This document shows positions 1-7,784 of a stretch of 30,214 nt of DNA, one piece after another; position 1 is the first letter of the stretch, and every line of letters starts with the position of its first letter. The stretch is from DATGYC01 sp035298385 (GTDB lineage Bacteria > Bacillota > Sulfobacillia > Symbiobacteriales > Symbiobacteriaceae), in NCBI GenBank assembly GCA_035298385.1, contig DATGYC010000255.1, positions 1 through 30,214 on the forward strand. The letters are read 5' to 3'. The position numbers and the translations under genes are program-made. The notes below the pieces were generated by a model, which was given only the letters and a program-made list of their open reading frames with translations, searched no databases and was not told the origin of the DNA.

Positions 1-332
1 GCTGGCGTCGCAATAAGGGCAGTGAGCCCCTTTTGGTCAAAGAAGGAGATCAGGCCTTGGGAGACCTCTGCTGGCAGTGCCCGTTGGACCAAGAGCTTGT
101 CGCCTGCATAGACTGTGGCGCCATTGTTGCAGACATAGTAGTGGACACCTAACTGTTCGATGATCGGCAAAGCCGACTGGGGCGCCCGCCCCGTGCAGAC
201 CGCGACAGTCACGCCGGCGTCCTTGAGCGCCTGGATCGCCTGGACAGATCGGGTCCCCACCGGATGGCCGTCCCAGACCAGAGTCTCGTCCAGATCCGTC
301 AGGACCAGTCGAATCTGGGCCGCCTGGGTCAT
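1..332 (-). CDS. Cof-type HAD-IIB family phosphatase, N-terminal part (cut by window edge)
   Basis: Reading leftward from ATG at 332, the first 110 codons give a protein starting MTQAAQIRLVLTDLDETL. The DxDxT motif of the haloacid dehalogenase superfamily (D-L-D-E-T near residue 13) is the phosphoaspartate site, and VAVCTGR near residue 43 is motif II. The segment YVCNNGATVY is typical of the Cof/HAD-IIB subgroup, which dephosphorylates small sugar phosphates and cofactors such as FMN or PLP in the cytosol. An AGAGGA ribosome binding site lies a few bases before the ATG. The cap domain and motifs III/IV lie beyond the left edge, so substrate cannot be suggested. It is transcribed away from the osmC-like gene. 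Confidence 0.85.
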   Translation of the reverse strand, partial: MTQAAQIRLVLTDLDETLVWDGHPVGTRSVQAIQALKDAGVTVAVCTGRAPQSALPIIEQLGVHYYVCNNGATVYAGDKLLVQRALPAEVSQGLISFFDQKGLTALIATP

Positions 333-509
333 GCGTTCCTCTTGATTGAGTAGATTCTGCAACTTACTCCGGCCTCCTACATAGACCTGACTATTCAACA
401 ACAATATCATTAGGGTATCGTTACAGAGAAGGGGTCTGCAACCTAATTCGGGTATTCTACAGAGAACCAACTCGTTCCACGGGATCTTCCCGAATGAAAG
501 GAGCCCTTC

Positions 510-929
510 ATGGCACTCACGTCCAATTTGGTCTGGAATGGCGATGGATACCGGTTTGATGCCGTCTCAGGTAGCGGCATCGCCGTGGTGATCGGTAAGG
601 ATGCAGCGGAGAACCGGGTTGGCCCGGGACCGAAGGAACTGGTCTGCATGGCCCTGGGCTCCTGCGCCGGCACCAACTTCGTCTCTATCATGAAGAAGAT
701 GCGTCAGCAGGTCTCTAGGGTAGAGATCGGAGTCGAGGCTCAAGTAGCTGAGACGGACCCCATGGTCTTTACTCACGTTCTTACCACCTATAAGATTTGG
801 GGTAAAAATGTCGACCCGGCTAAAGTAAAGAAGGCGTTAGACTACATCGAAGAGAAGTACTGCGGTGTTCTACACATGGTCAATAAAACGGCCAAGACGG
901 AGTACGCCTTCGAGATCACGGAGGAGTGA
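510..929 (+). CDS. OsmC family protein (probable thiol peroxidase)
   Basis: This 139-residue protein has the OsmC/Ohr layout: an N-terminal beta region, then PKELVCMALGSCAGTNF with Cys52 and a second cysteine at Cys118 in EEKYCGV. In the family these two cysteines reduce organic hydroperoxides. The length is normal for OsmC. ATG at 510 is preceded by AAAGGAG at good spacing. The gene is followed after 5 bases by a sensor kinase and then its regulator, so the three are probably co-transcribed, suggesting a stress-response role. Whether it acts on organic hydroperoxides (Ohr-like) or other substrates cannot be told from sequence alone. Confidence 0.9.
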   Translation: MALTSNLVWNGDGYRFDAVSGSGIAVVIGKDAAENRVGPGPKELVCMALGSCAGTNFVSIMKKMRQQVSRVEIGVEAQVAETDPMVFTHVLTTYKIWGKNVDPAKVKKALDYIEEKYCGVLHMVNKTAKTEYAFEITEE

Positions 930-934
930 TCCGC

Positions 935-1957
935 ATGCGATGGCTCACGATGCTACACAACCGGACGACCCTCTTCACGAAGGTGCTCCTGGCAAACGCC
1001 ATGATCGTCTTGACGGGTACGGTGGCTGTGGTCTACCTGCAAAAGACGATTCTTGCGCCGACAGGGACGTCTCATCAAGTGGAGGCAGCCCTCATCTTGG
1101 TCGGTCTGGCGGTGACATTCGGCATCAACTGGGCCATCCTACGGCTTGCCTTCCAGCCTCTCTTTGTCCTGCAGGCTACGCTGGAGCGCGTCCGACAAGG
1201 TGACTGGTCGGCGCGGGTGCCCAACGTCGAAGGAGACCCTGACATCGCCAAGGTGACAGGGACGGCCAACGAGATGCTCGATCGCCTGGAGCAACATCGG
1301 CAGGATATGGCACGGGTGATGCTGAAGGGGATGGAAGAGGAGCGGAAGCGCTTGGCTCGGGAGCTCCACGATGAGACCTGCCAAGCACTCACTTCCGTTA
1401 TCGTCAACCTGGAAGCGGTCTGCCAGCAGTTGCCGGAGGAGAGCGCAACGGCTCAGCGGCTCAAGATGACCCAAGAGGTGGCAAGGGCCACCCTGGACGA
1501 TACCCGCCGTTTCATGTTCGACCTGCGTCCTTCCGTGCTGGACGATCTGGGACTTGTGCCAGCGATTCGCTGGTATATCTCACAGCGGGTCCTGCCCGCG
1601 GGGATTCTGGCCGATTTCCAGTCCAGCGGGTTGGAAGAACGCCTGGCTGAGGAGCAGGAGACCGCACTCTTCCGGATTGTACAGGAATCGATCACAAATG
1701 CGGTCAAGCACGGGCGGGCACGCCGCATCCAAGTCAGCCTCTCTCGGAAGGGTGACAAGGTGAAGGCGGTCGTGCGGGATGATGGCAGCGGGTTCGATCT
1801 GGATCTGCTTAATAGTGGTGAGATTCACAGTGGCATGGGACTCTACGGCATGCACGAACGTGCCAGGCTTGTTGGTGGCTCGATCCAGATCGATTCGGCG
1901 CCTGGCCGCGGGACAACCATGCGAGTGACGGTGCCTGTACGGATGAGGGGGGCTTAA
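935..1957 (+). CDS. NarL-type two-component sensor histidine kinase (HAMP-HisKA_3-HATPase)
   Basis: The 340-residue membrane kinase has two transmembrane helices (about 16-36 and 50-72) separated by only about a dozen outside residues, then a HAMP-like linker, a dimerisation helix with the phosphoacceptor His145 in ARELHDETC (HisKA_3 type), and a HATPase domain with ITNAVKHG (N box) and DDGSGFD and GMGLYGM (G boxes). I chose ATG at 935 over the in-frame GTG at 926 because GGAGGA at 920-925 lies directly against the GTG but 9 bases before the ATG. With almost no external domain it probably senses a membrane or internal cue. The response regulator starts 3 bases after its stop. Confidence 0.93.
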   Translation: MRWLTMLHNRTTLFTKVLLANAMIVLTGTVAVVYLQKTILAPTGTSHQVEAALILVGLAVTFGINWAILRLAFQPLFVLQATLERVRQGDWSARVPNVEGDPDIAKVTGTANEMLDRLEQHRQDMARVMLKGMEEERKRLARELHDETCQALTSVIVNLEAVCQQLPEESATAQRLKMTQEVARATLDDTRRFMFDLRPSVLDDLGLVPAIRWYISQRVLPAGILADFQSSGLEERLAEEQETALFRIVQESITNAVKHGRARRIQVSLSRKGDKVKAVVRDDGSGFDLDLLNSGEIHSGMGLYGMHERARLVGGSIQIDSAPGRGTTMRVTVPVRMRGA

Positions 1958-1959
1958 AC

Positions 1960-2646
1960 GTGGGGAAGATCCGCGTTCTATTGGTTGATGATCACGCCAT
2001 CCTGCGCGAAGGAATTCGCTTCTTGCTAACGGGATCCGGTGAGGTTGATGTGGTTGGTGAGGCGGGCGACGGCATCGAAGCGATCGAGATGGTCGCGAAG
2101 CTACAGCCGGACGCTGTCCTGATGGATATCTCGATGCCGCGCATGAACGGCATTGAGGCGACCAAGGAGCTCAAGAAGCGCCAGCCGAACCTGCCGGTTC
2201 TGATCCTATCGATGTACGATTCGGATGAGTACGTGGTGCCCATTCTGAAGGCGGGCGCCGCGGGCTACGTCCTGAAGCGCGCCGCCGCACAGGATCTGGT
2301 CTCTGCGCTCAAGGCGGTCGTCTCGGGTCAGGTGATCCTGGACCCGACCGTCGCCCAGACCGTGATGGCCAACCTGGCCGGGGCGGGCGCCGTCGTCGCT
2401 CCCCAGCGTGAGCGCGATGAGACCGCGGTCCAGGCGCTCGAACAGTTGACCGAGCGTGAGCGGGAGGTCCTGACCCTGATCGCTCAGGGGCTGACCAACC
2501 AGGAGATCGCCGACAAGCTCTACATCTCGATCAAGACGGTCCAGGCCCACCGGGCAAACCTAATGGAGAAGCTCGATCTGCACGCGGCAGTCGATCTGAC
2601 CAAGTTTGCCATCCGGAGCGGGTTGATCTCGCTGGACGATCTATAA
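1960..2646 (+). CDS. NarL/FixJ-type response regulator with LuxR DNA-binding domain
   Basis: The 228-residue protein has a receiver domain with acidic pair Asp10/Asp11, phosphoacceptor Asp56 in VLMDISMP, Ser84 and Lys106, and a C-terminal LuxR helix-turn-helix (about 165-215: LTEREREVLTLIAQGLTNQE, then KTVQAHRANLMEKL). The linker between domains is somewhat long and charged. GTG start at 1960 follows a G-rich site overlapping the end of the kinase gene, so the pair is translationally close-coupled. It is the likely phosphorylation partner of the upstream kinase and a DNA-binding transcription factor. Its targets are unknown; the flanking osmC-like and ubiX genes are natural candidates by position only. 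Confidence 0.95.
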   Translation: MGKIRVLLVDDHAILREGIRFLLTGSGEVDVVGEAGDGIEAIEMVAKLQPDAVLMDISMPRMNGIEATKELKKRQPNLPVLILSMYDSDEYVVPILKAGAAGYVLKRAAAQDLVSALKAVVSGQVILDPTVAQTVMANLAGAGAVVAPQRERDETAVQALEQLTEREREVLTLIAQGLTNQEIADKLYISIKTVQAHRANLMEKLDLHAAVDLTKFAIRSGLISLDDL

Positions 2647-2651
2647 GCACT

Positions 2652-2680
2652 GAACCCCGCCTATAGGGCGGGGTTCTTTC
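2652..2680 (+). terminator. Stem-loop terminator after the response regulator
   Basis: A 10-bp perfect stem (GAACCCCGCC at 2652-2661 with GGCGGGGTTC at 2667-2676) and a 5-base loop sit 6 bases after the stop, followed by a short T-rich tract (TTTCCC). The tail is weak, so partial read-through into ubiX, whose ribosome binding site starts about 10 bases later, is possible. Confidence 0.7.
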
Positions 2681-2699
2681 CCATTGGAGGTGTATCTCT

Positions 2700-3263
2700 G
2701 TGCGGATTGTCGTCGGCATTAGCGGCGCTTCGGGCGCCATCTACGGGGTGAGGACCCTCCAAATCCTGCACAAGCTGGGCGTGGAGACCCACTTGGTCCT
2801 CTCCGGAACTGCAGCGGAGACGATCGTCTATGAGACCAAGCATACCCTGGACGAGGTGAAGGGCTGGGCGACGCAGGTCCATGACGTGCGCGACGTCTCG
2901 GCCGCCGTCTCTTCGGGTTCGTTCAAGACAGATGGCATGGTGGTGGCGCCCTGCTCGATCAAGTCGCTTTCGGGGATTGCCAACTCCTACAACGAGAACC
3001 TCCTCACCCGAGCAGCCGATGTCTGCCTAAAAGAGAGGCGCAAGCTGGTCCTCGTGGTGCGGGAGACCCCACTCCACCTAGGCCACTTGCGCCTGATGAC
3101 AACGGTTACGGAGATGGGCGCCGTCGTCCTGCCCCCCATGCCCTCCTTCTACCACAAGCCGGAGAGCCTCGACGATGTGATCAACCAGACGGTCGGCAAG
3201 ATCCTGGACCAGTTCGGCTTGGAGGGGAACCTCTTCCGCCGCTGGACTGGCTACGAGGCGTAG
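2700..3263 (+). CDS. ubiX: UbiX family flavin prenyltransferase
   Basis: This 187-residue protein matches UbiX/Pad1: the FMN-site motif GISGASGAIYG at the N terminus, then APCSIKSLSGIANSYNENLL and the strongly conserved RETPLHLGHLRLM. The enzyme attaches a dimethylallyl unit to FMN to make prenylated FMN, the cofactor of UbiD-type decarboxylases. Length is typical. GTG at 2700 is preceded by GGAGG at 2686-2690. No UbiD decarboxylase gene is present in this window, so the client enzyme must be elsewhere. It lies downstream of the two-component pair after a terminator-like hairpin; co-regulation with it is only possible. Confidence 0.95.
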   Translation: MRIVVGISGASGAIYGVRTLQILHKLGVETHLVLSGTAAETIVYETKHTLDEVKGWATQVHDVRDVSAAVSSGSFKTDGMVVAPCSIKSLSGIANSYNENLLTRAADVCLKERRKLVLVVRETPLHLGHLRLMTTVTEMGAVVLPPMPSFYHKPESLDDVINQTVGKILDQFGLEGNLFRRWTGYEA

Positions 3264-3264
3264 C

Positions 3265-3453
3265 CTAGACCGAGTCGAACGGGCGGAGGGGCCGTACGTC
3301 GTAGACCAGACCTTCGTACAGGACGGTCAGGTTACCGACGGAGACGGCCCGTAGGCCCGCCGTATAGTCGAGGTCATCGCCGGTGAAGCCCGGCTCCACG
3401 TTGATTCGGATCCGGTCGCCGGAGAGCAACTTGAGACAGAGCGCGTTGTACAC
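3265..3453 (-). CDS. Small hypothetical protein (62 aa)
   Basis: An open frame of 62 codons on the minus strand ends immediately after ubiX in a tail-to-tail arrangement. Its GTG start at 3453 is preceded by AAGGGGG at suitable spacing. The product (MYNALCLKLLSGDRIRINVE and so on) is soluble and acidic, with alternating hydrophobic residues suggesting a small beta-rich fold; it has no membrane segment and no motif I recognise. Codon choice resembles the neighbours. It is probably real, but this rests on ribosome site, codon use and snug fit between genes. Confidence 0.55.
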   Translation of the reverse strand: MYNALCLKLLSGDRIRINVEPGFTGDDLDYTAGLRAVSVGNLTVLYEGLVYDVRPLRPFDSV

Positions 3454-3494
3454 CCGCTACATCCCCCTTCTGTAACACTCGGAGCTGGCGGAGA

Positions 3495-3536
3495 GAACTT
3501 CCAAAGAAGTTCCTTCGGTACCCGAGAATTTGGAAG
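3495..3536 (+). other. Overlapping alternative hairpins in the leader of the methyltransferase gene
   Basis: GAACTTC (3495-3501) can pair with GAAGTTC (3506-3512), while CTTCCAAA (3498-3505) can pair with TTTGGAAG (3529-3536). The two stems share bases and exclude each other. There is no T tract. This lies 58-100 bases before the GTG at 3595. Confidence 0.4.
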
Positions 3537-3594
3537 GTTTTACCTACTTCTGCGTCGAACCGGCTGGGAAGAAGCGTGAGGGAGGTGGGCAAAC

Positions 3595-4338
3595 GTGCTC
3601 CGTAACCAAGTTCCCCCGGAGTTGGCCGAATGGATCGAGTCGTCCGTCCCCGGGGATCTCGATTTCTACGCTCAGTATGCCCGCGGTGCGAGTGGTCCTG
3701 TGCTGGTGTTGATGGCTGGGACAGGGCGGTTCGCCTTCTCCCTGGCCCGGTCCGGTGCCGCCGTCATGGGGATCGATGCCGACCCGGCCAATGTCGAATG
3801 GGCCCGCGCAAGGACGCCGGCCGGTAGTGGCCTGAAACTCCTCTTCTTCCAGGCCGACCCGACCCATTTCATCGCCGAGCAGAAGCACGCCCTTGTGATC
3901 ATCCCTGGTGGGGCGCTGGGGCGCCTGCTGACGCAGGATGAACAGCGCAACTGCCTGATGGCCGTCCGGCGCGCCATGGCCCTTGGCGGCACCCTGCTCT
4001 TAGACCTGCCACTCTGGGATCCGGCCGCGACGCTGAGCGAGGGGCCGACCCTTCGGCGGGGGACGAAGGATGAGCCCTCGGCGCTCCTCTCCCGACAACG
4101 GCGCTTTGAGCCCGTCCGCCAGACCCTGGAGACGCTCCATCTGGTGGAGTGGTTAGACGAGGAAGGGGTTGTGACAAAGCGGCAGGCCGTCCAGACGCTG
4201 GAGCGCTTCTCGACCCCCTCGGAGATCCTTCTGTTGCTCCAGTCGACCGGATTCGCACCGACCTGTTACGGCTCCTTTGACCGGACCGGGTTTGTGCCGG
4301 GTGCCAAACGGTTGGTCATCGAGGCGGCGATGCGCTAA
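3595..4338 (+). CDS. Class I SAM-dependent methyltransferase
   Basis: The 247-residue protein has a Rossmann-type methyltransferase core: motif I as VLVLMAGTGRFAFSLARSG (about 36-54), where the usual acidic-G-x-G is read as M-A-G-T-G, then the acidic strand end GIDADP (motif II) and LVIIPGGALGRLL as the motif-IV-like strand. GTG start at 3595 has GGGAGGTGG upstream. The C-terminal third (STPSEILLLLQSTGFAPTCY) resembles the end domain of small-molecule methyltransferases. Substrate is not predictable. It stands alone between the small minus-strand gene and the ABC transporter pair. Confidence 0.85.
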   Translation: MLRNQVPPELAEWIESSVPGDLDFYAQYARGASGPVLVLMAGTGRFAFSLARSGAAVMGIDADPANVEWARARTPAGSGLKLLFFQADPTHFIAEQKHALVIIPGGALGRLLTQDEQRNCLMAVRRAMALGGTLLLDLPLWDPAATLSEGPTLRRGTKDEPSALLSRQRRFEPVRQTLETLHLVEWLDEEGVVTKRQAVQTLERFSTPSEILLLLQSTGFAPTCYGSFDRTGFVPGAKRLVIEAAMR

Positions 4339-4443
4339 TGCATCGCCGTCCCTTCGCTTTGCCAGCCGTATCCGTCCTGGAGCATCCGCGGACAGTAGTA
4401 GGGGTGTGTGCAGGTTCAACATTGTGAACAGAGGTGCAAGCTT

Positions 4444-5112
4444 ATGGCAGTGATCGAGTTGCGCTCGATCTGCAAATCCTATCAGACTGGTGATGAGACG
4501 GTTCACGCTCTCGTTGAGGCCAATCTGAAGGTGGAGCAGGGCGAGTTTGTGGCGATTGTAGGTCCTTCCGGCTCCGGCAAGTCGACACTGCTCTCCATCC
4601 TGGGCTGCCTGGACGTGCCGACCACCGGATCATACCTGCTGGAAGGGCAGGACGTGGCGAAGCTCTCGGAGACGAAGCTCGCCCAGATTCGCAATCAGAA
4701 GATCGGCTTCGTCTTTCAGTCCTTCAACCTGCTCCCGCGCATGACCGTCTGGGAGAACGTGGAGACGCCGCTCCTGTATGCGGGCATGAGCGCTGCGCAA
4801 CGGAAGGTGCGGGTGGAGGAGGCGCTGAATCAGGTAGGGCTATTGGGGCGAGCAAAGCACCACTCCAACCAGATCTCAGGTGGGCAGCGCCAGCGCGTCG
4901 CCATTGCCCGGGCGCTCGTCACCAAGCCGGCGATGATCCTGGCTGACGAGCCGACCGGTAACCTGGATTCGAAGACCGGAGCGGAGATCATGAACCTGCT
5001 TCGGGAGTTAAACGCCGGTGGTGCCACCATCGTTCTGGTCACCCATGATAACAGCTTGGCCGCCCAGGCGGGCCGGACGATTCAGGTCCGTGACGGGAGG
5101 GTGACGGCCTAA
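4444..5112 (+). CDS. MacB/LolD-type ABC transporter ATP-binding protein
   Basis: The 222-residue ATPase has Walker A GPSGSGKST (40-48), Q-loop FVFQSFNLL, signature ISGGQRQRVAIARAL, Walker B MILADEPTGNLD and the switch histidine in LVTHD. The DEPTGNLDSKTG signature is typical of the MacB/LolD/FtsE subgroup, which powers mechanotransmission-type permeases rather than ordinary import. I chose ATG at 4444 (AGAGGTG at 4429-4435) over upstream GTG codons. Its stop TAA overlaps the ATG of the permease gene by one base (TAATG), indicating translational coupling. No membrane fusion protein gene is adjacent. Confidence 0.95.
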   Translation: MAVIELRSICKSYQTGDETVHALVEANLKVEQGEFVAIVGPSGSGKSTLLSILGCLDVPTTGSYLLEGQDVAKLSETKLAQIRNQKIGFVFQSFNLLPRMTVWENVETPLLYAGMSAAQRKVRVEEALNQVGLLGRAKHHSNQISGGQRQRVAIARALVTKPAMILADEPTGNLDSKTGAEIMNLLRELNAGGATIVLVTHDNSLAAQAGRTIQVRDGRVTA

Positions 5113-6305
5113 TGAACCTCTTTCAGACCTTCCGGGTGGCCTTCCGGTCCCTGTGGGCCAACAAACTCCGCTCCGCCCTGGCGATGCTCGGCATCGTGAT
5201 CGGCGTGGCGGCCGTCATCGCCATCATGTCGATCGGCTCGACCTTCAAGGGCCAGATCGCCGGGGAGTTCAACAAGTTTGGTGCTGGGTCTCTCTTCGTC
5301 ATGCCGGGCGGTGGCGAGGGTCTTGCATCGATCTCGCCAGTCTCGACCCTCACCTTTGAGGACGAGAAGGAGATCGCCAAGCAACAAGGCGTCGAGATGG
5401 CTGGCGGCATGGTGCAGCTGGCCCTCCCGTTCAAGGTGGTGGGGCTCGAGAAGCCGGTCACAGGGATGATCCTGGGCGCCAACGAGCACTTCGAGACCCT
5501 TCGCTCCTGGGCGGTGGAGAAGGGCCGCTTCTACACCAAGGCGGAGAACGAGTCGAAGGCGAAGGTCGTGGTGGTTGGCACCACGATGGCCAAGAAGCTA
5601 TTCGGCGAGGGGACGGATCCCCTCGGGCGGAGCGTTGAGCTGCAGGGCGACAAGCTTGAGGTGATCGGCGTCCTGAAGGAGCAGACGATGAACGCTGGTC
5701 AAGACATGAACCAGATCGCCATCCTGCCGATCGACTACATCAGCACCAAGATGCAGATCACCCGGCCTTCGATGATCATTGTGCGGTACACCTCGCCGGC
5801 TGAGGCGAAGGCAGGCAAGGTGGGGCTCGAGAAGTTGCTGGAGGACCGCCATGGCGAGAAAGACTTCACGGTCCAGAGCCAGGAGGAGCTCCTCTCCGCC
5901 TTCGGCAAGATTCTGGATCAGCTCGCCCTCTTCATCGGGGCGGTGGCGGGGATTGCACTGCTGGTCGGTGGCATCGGGATCATGAATATCATGCTGGTCT
6001 CCGTGAAGGAGCGGACGCGCGAGATCGGCGTGCGCAAGGCGATCGGCGCCCGCCCGAGCGACATTCTGCTGCAGTTCCTCGTCGAGGCAGCGGCACTCTC
6101 CCTGGTCGGCGGTGCGATCGGTATCGCCCTCGGTCTGGGTGGAGCGGCGGCTGCATCTGTCGCCTTGGCATGGTCGTTCGTGCCTTCCTATCAGGCGGTC
6201 GGTCTGGCGGTAGGCTTCTCGACGGCCGTTGGCATCTTCTTCGGCTTCTACCCGGCTTGGAGCGCATCGCGCCTCCCGGCGGTTGAGGCTCTGCGGTACG
6301 AATAG
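5112..6305 (+). CDS. MacB-type ABC transporter permease (MacB_PCD-FtsX)
   Basis: The 397-residue permease has the MacB plan: one N-terminal helix after LRSALAMLGIVIGVAAVIAI, a large extracytoplasmic domain of about 200 residues, then three C-terminal helices of the FtsX domain (LFIGAVAGIALLVGGIGIMNIM and two more near the end) with TREIGVRKAIGARPSDI between them. Such permeases with their ATPase export peptides or drugs, or transmit ATPase-driven movement across the membrane. The absence of a MacA-like adaptor is normal in Gram-positive cells. The gene overlaps the ATPase gene by one base and is followed by a strong terminator. Confidence 0.93.
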   Translation: MNLFQTFRVAFRSLWANKLRSALAMLGIVIGVAAVIAIMSIGSTFKGQIAGEFNKFGAGSLFVMPGGGEGLASISPVSTLTFEDEKEIAKQQGVEMAGGMVQLALPFKVVGLEKPVTGMILGANEHFETLRSWAVEKGRFYTKAENESKAKVVVVGTTMAKKLFGEGTDPLGRSVELQGDKLEVIGVLKEQTMNAGQDMNQIAILPIDYISTKMQITRPSMIIVRYTSPAEAKAGKVGLEKLLEDRHGEKDFTVQSQEELLSAFGKILDQLALFIGAVAGIALLVGGIGIMNIMLVSVKERTREIGVRKAIGARPSDILLQFLVEAAALSLVGGAIGIALGLGGAAAASVALAWSFVPSYQAVGLAVGFSTAVGIFFGFYPAWSASRLPAVEALRYE

Positions 6306-6310
6306 GAGAA

Positions 6311-6347
6311 AACCCCACCTGACTTAGCAGGTGGGGTTCGTTTTATT
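6311..6347 (+). terminator. Intrinsic terminator after the MacB-type permease
   Basis: An 11-bp perfect stem (AACCCCACCTG at 6311-6321 with CAGGTGGGGTT at 6328-6338), 6-base loop, then CGTTTTATT. It begins 5 bases after the permease stop. Confidence 0.92.
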
Positions 6348-6403
6348 CGTGAATCTTCCCATGAGTGCTGTTTGGGTGCGCAACAGAAGGGGAGCGAGAC
6401 TGC

Positions 6404-7564
6404 ATGGATTTTCGTTGGTCAGCTGAGGAGCAGGCCCTGATCGACCTGGCCCGCCGAATCGCCCGCTCAGAGGTGGCCCCGTGCGCTGCAGCCATGGATG
6501 AGACCGGGGAGTACCCGGCTGAACTCTTCCAGACCTTTGCCCGGACCGGCCTATTGGGGATTGGGGTGCCGGAGGCGTACGGCGGCTCGGGCATGGGAAC
6601 GCTGGGACTCTGCCTAGCGGTCGAGCAGATCGCCCAGTACTGTTGCGCCTCAGGTCTGATCCTCCTCTTGACCAAACTGCCCCTGATGCCGATCATGCTG
6701 GGCGGCACGGAGGCCCAGAAGATGGAGTACGCCGGTGGAGTCGCCACCGGGCGCCGTCGGGGCGCCTTCTGTCTCTCAGAGCCGGGCGCCGGGTCGGACG
6801 TGGCCAATATCCAGACGAAGGCGACCAAACAGGGCGATCGCTGGCTGATCAGCGGAACGAAGAACTGGATCTCCGGCGCTGGGATGGCCGACTTCTTCAC
6901 CGTGGCCGTCAAGACCGATCCCAGCAAGGGCGCAAAGGGAATCTCCGTCTTCGTGGTCGAGCGGGGGGCGCCCGGCCTCTCCGTCGGCAAGAAGGAGCGG
7001 AAGCTGGGCGTTAAGGGCGTCCCGGTGCATCAGGTTCACTTCGACGAGGTCGAGGTCGGGCCTACGAGTCTGCTTGGCCAGGAGAATGAGGGATTCAAGC
7101 TGGTGATGGCGACACTGAACGCAGTCCGACCGGTGGTGGCGGCCCGCGGCCTGGGTCTGGCGGAGGGGGCGATCCGGGAGGCGGTCGCCTACGGGCGGGA
7201 GCGCCAGACGTTCGGTAAGCCGATCCTGGAGCACCAGGGGTTGCAGTGGATGCTGGCCGAGTTGGCGGTCAAGCTGGAGTCGGCTCGCTTGCTAACCTAT
7301 CGGGCTGCGCTGGCGGTCGATGAGGGGAAGACCGGGAAGGGTGAGGCCTGGCGCCTCTCGATGGGGAAGTTGGCCGCGACCGAACTGGCGGTACAGGCGG
7401 CGACTGACTGCCTCCAGATTCTCGGGGCGGCGGGCTACATGCAGGACTATCCGCTGGAGCGTTTCTACCGGGATGCGAAGCAACTGACGATCGTCGAGGG
7501 GACGAGTCAGATCCACAAGAACATCATCGGCAAGGCGATCGTGGATGGGGATCTTGGCTGGTAG
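6404..7564 (+). CDS. Acyl-CoA dehydrogenase
   Basis: The 386-residue flavoenzyme shows the acyl-CoA dehydrogenase fold: N-terminal helices, the family signature FCLSEPGAGSD around 123-133, the middle beta domain (GTKNWISGAGMADFFTVAVK), and the C-terminal helices ending in YRDAKQLTIVEGTSQIHKN with the catalytic base Glu365 in the usual VEGTSQI position. It oxidises an acyl-CoA at alpha-beta carbons with FAD, passing electrons to electron-transferring flavoprotein. I chose ATG at 6404 because AAGGGGAG at 6387-6394 is 9 bases upstream. It is monocistronic between two terminator-like structures; chain-length preference is not deducible. Confidence 0.95.
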   Translation: MDFRWSAEEQALIDLARRIARSEVAPCAAAMDETGEYPAELFQTFARTGLLGIGVPEAYGGSGMGTLGLCLAVEQIAQYCCASGLILLLTKLPLMPIMLGGTEAQKMEYAGGVATGRRRGAFCLSEPGAGSDVANIQTKATKQGDRWLISGTKNWISGAGMADFFTVAVKTDPSKGAKGISVFVVERGAPGLSVGKKERKLGVKGVPVHQVHFDEVEVGPTSLLGQENEGFKLVMATLNAVRPVVAARGLGLAEGAIREAVAYGRERQTFGKPILEHQGLQWMLAELAVKLESARLLTYRAALAVDEGKTGKGEAWRLSMGKLAATELAVQAATDCLQILGAAGYMQDYPLERFYRDAKQLTIVEGTSQIHKNIIGKAIVDGDLGW

Positions 7565-7577
7565 GAGTCTAGGGGTG

Positions 7578-7618
7578 GGGCGCCCTGTCACGGCGAACAA
7601 GGCTGTGGCGGGGCGCCC
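7578..7618 (+). terminator. Possible imperfect hairpin terminator after the acyl-CoA dehydrogenase
   Basis: GGGCGCCC (7578-7585) and GGGCGCCC (7611-7618) pair, enclosing CACGGC (7589-7594) and GCTGTG (7602-7607) with one G-U pair and a 3/3 internal loop. There is no T tract, so termination is uncertain. The remaining bases to 7784 show nothing further that I can support. Confidence 0.45.
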
Positions 7619-7784
7619 TCTCGTATCCGGTGCCGATGCGGTTCGGTGGGGTCACGCTGACCCGTGGCGAATGCCCCTGCGCTTGGGCCGTCTGCCCAGG
7701 GCGGTCTAGACATAGCATGAGAGCACCAGACGAAGGAAGCACATGACCTGGCAAGGGAGTCGTTCGAAGGGGAGGTAGAGGTCC

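Noticed and set aside
421..467. Direct repeat TACAGAGAA upstream of the osmC-like gene
   Set aside because: Two 9-base copies without a third or a recognisable promoter context; not enough for a regulator site.
4411..4429. Inverted repeat GTTCA-N6-TGAAC before the ABC ATPase gene as operator
   Set aside because: Arms of only 5 bases, no promoter placed near it; too likely by chance.
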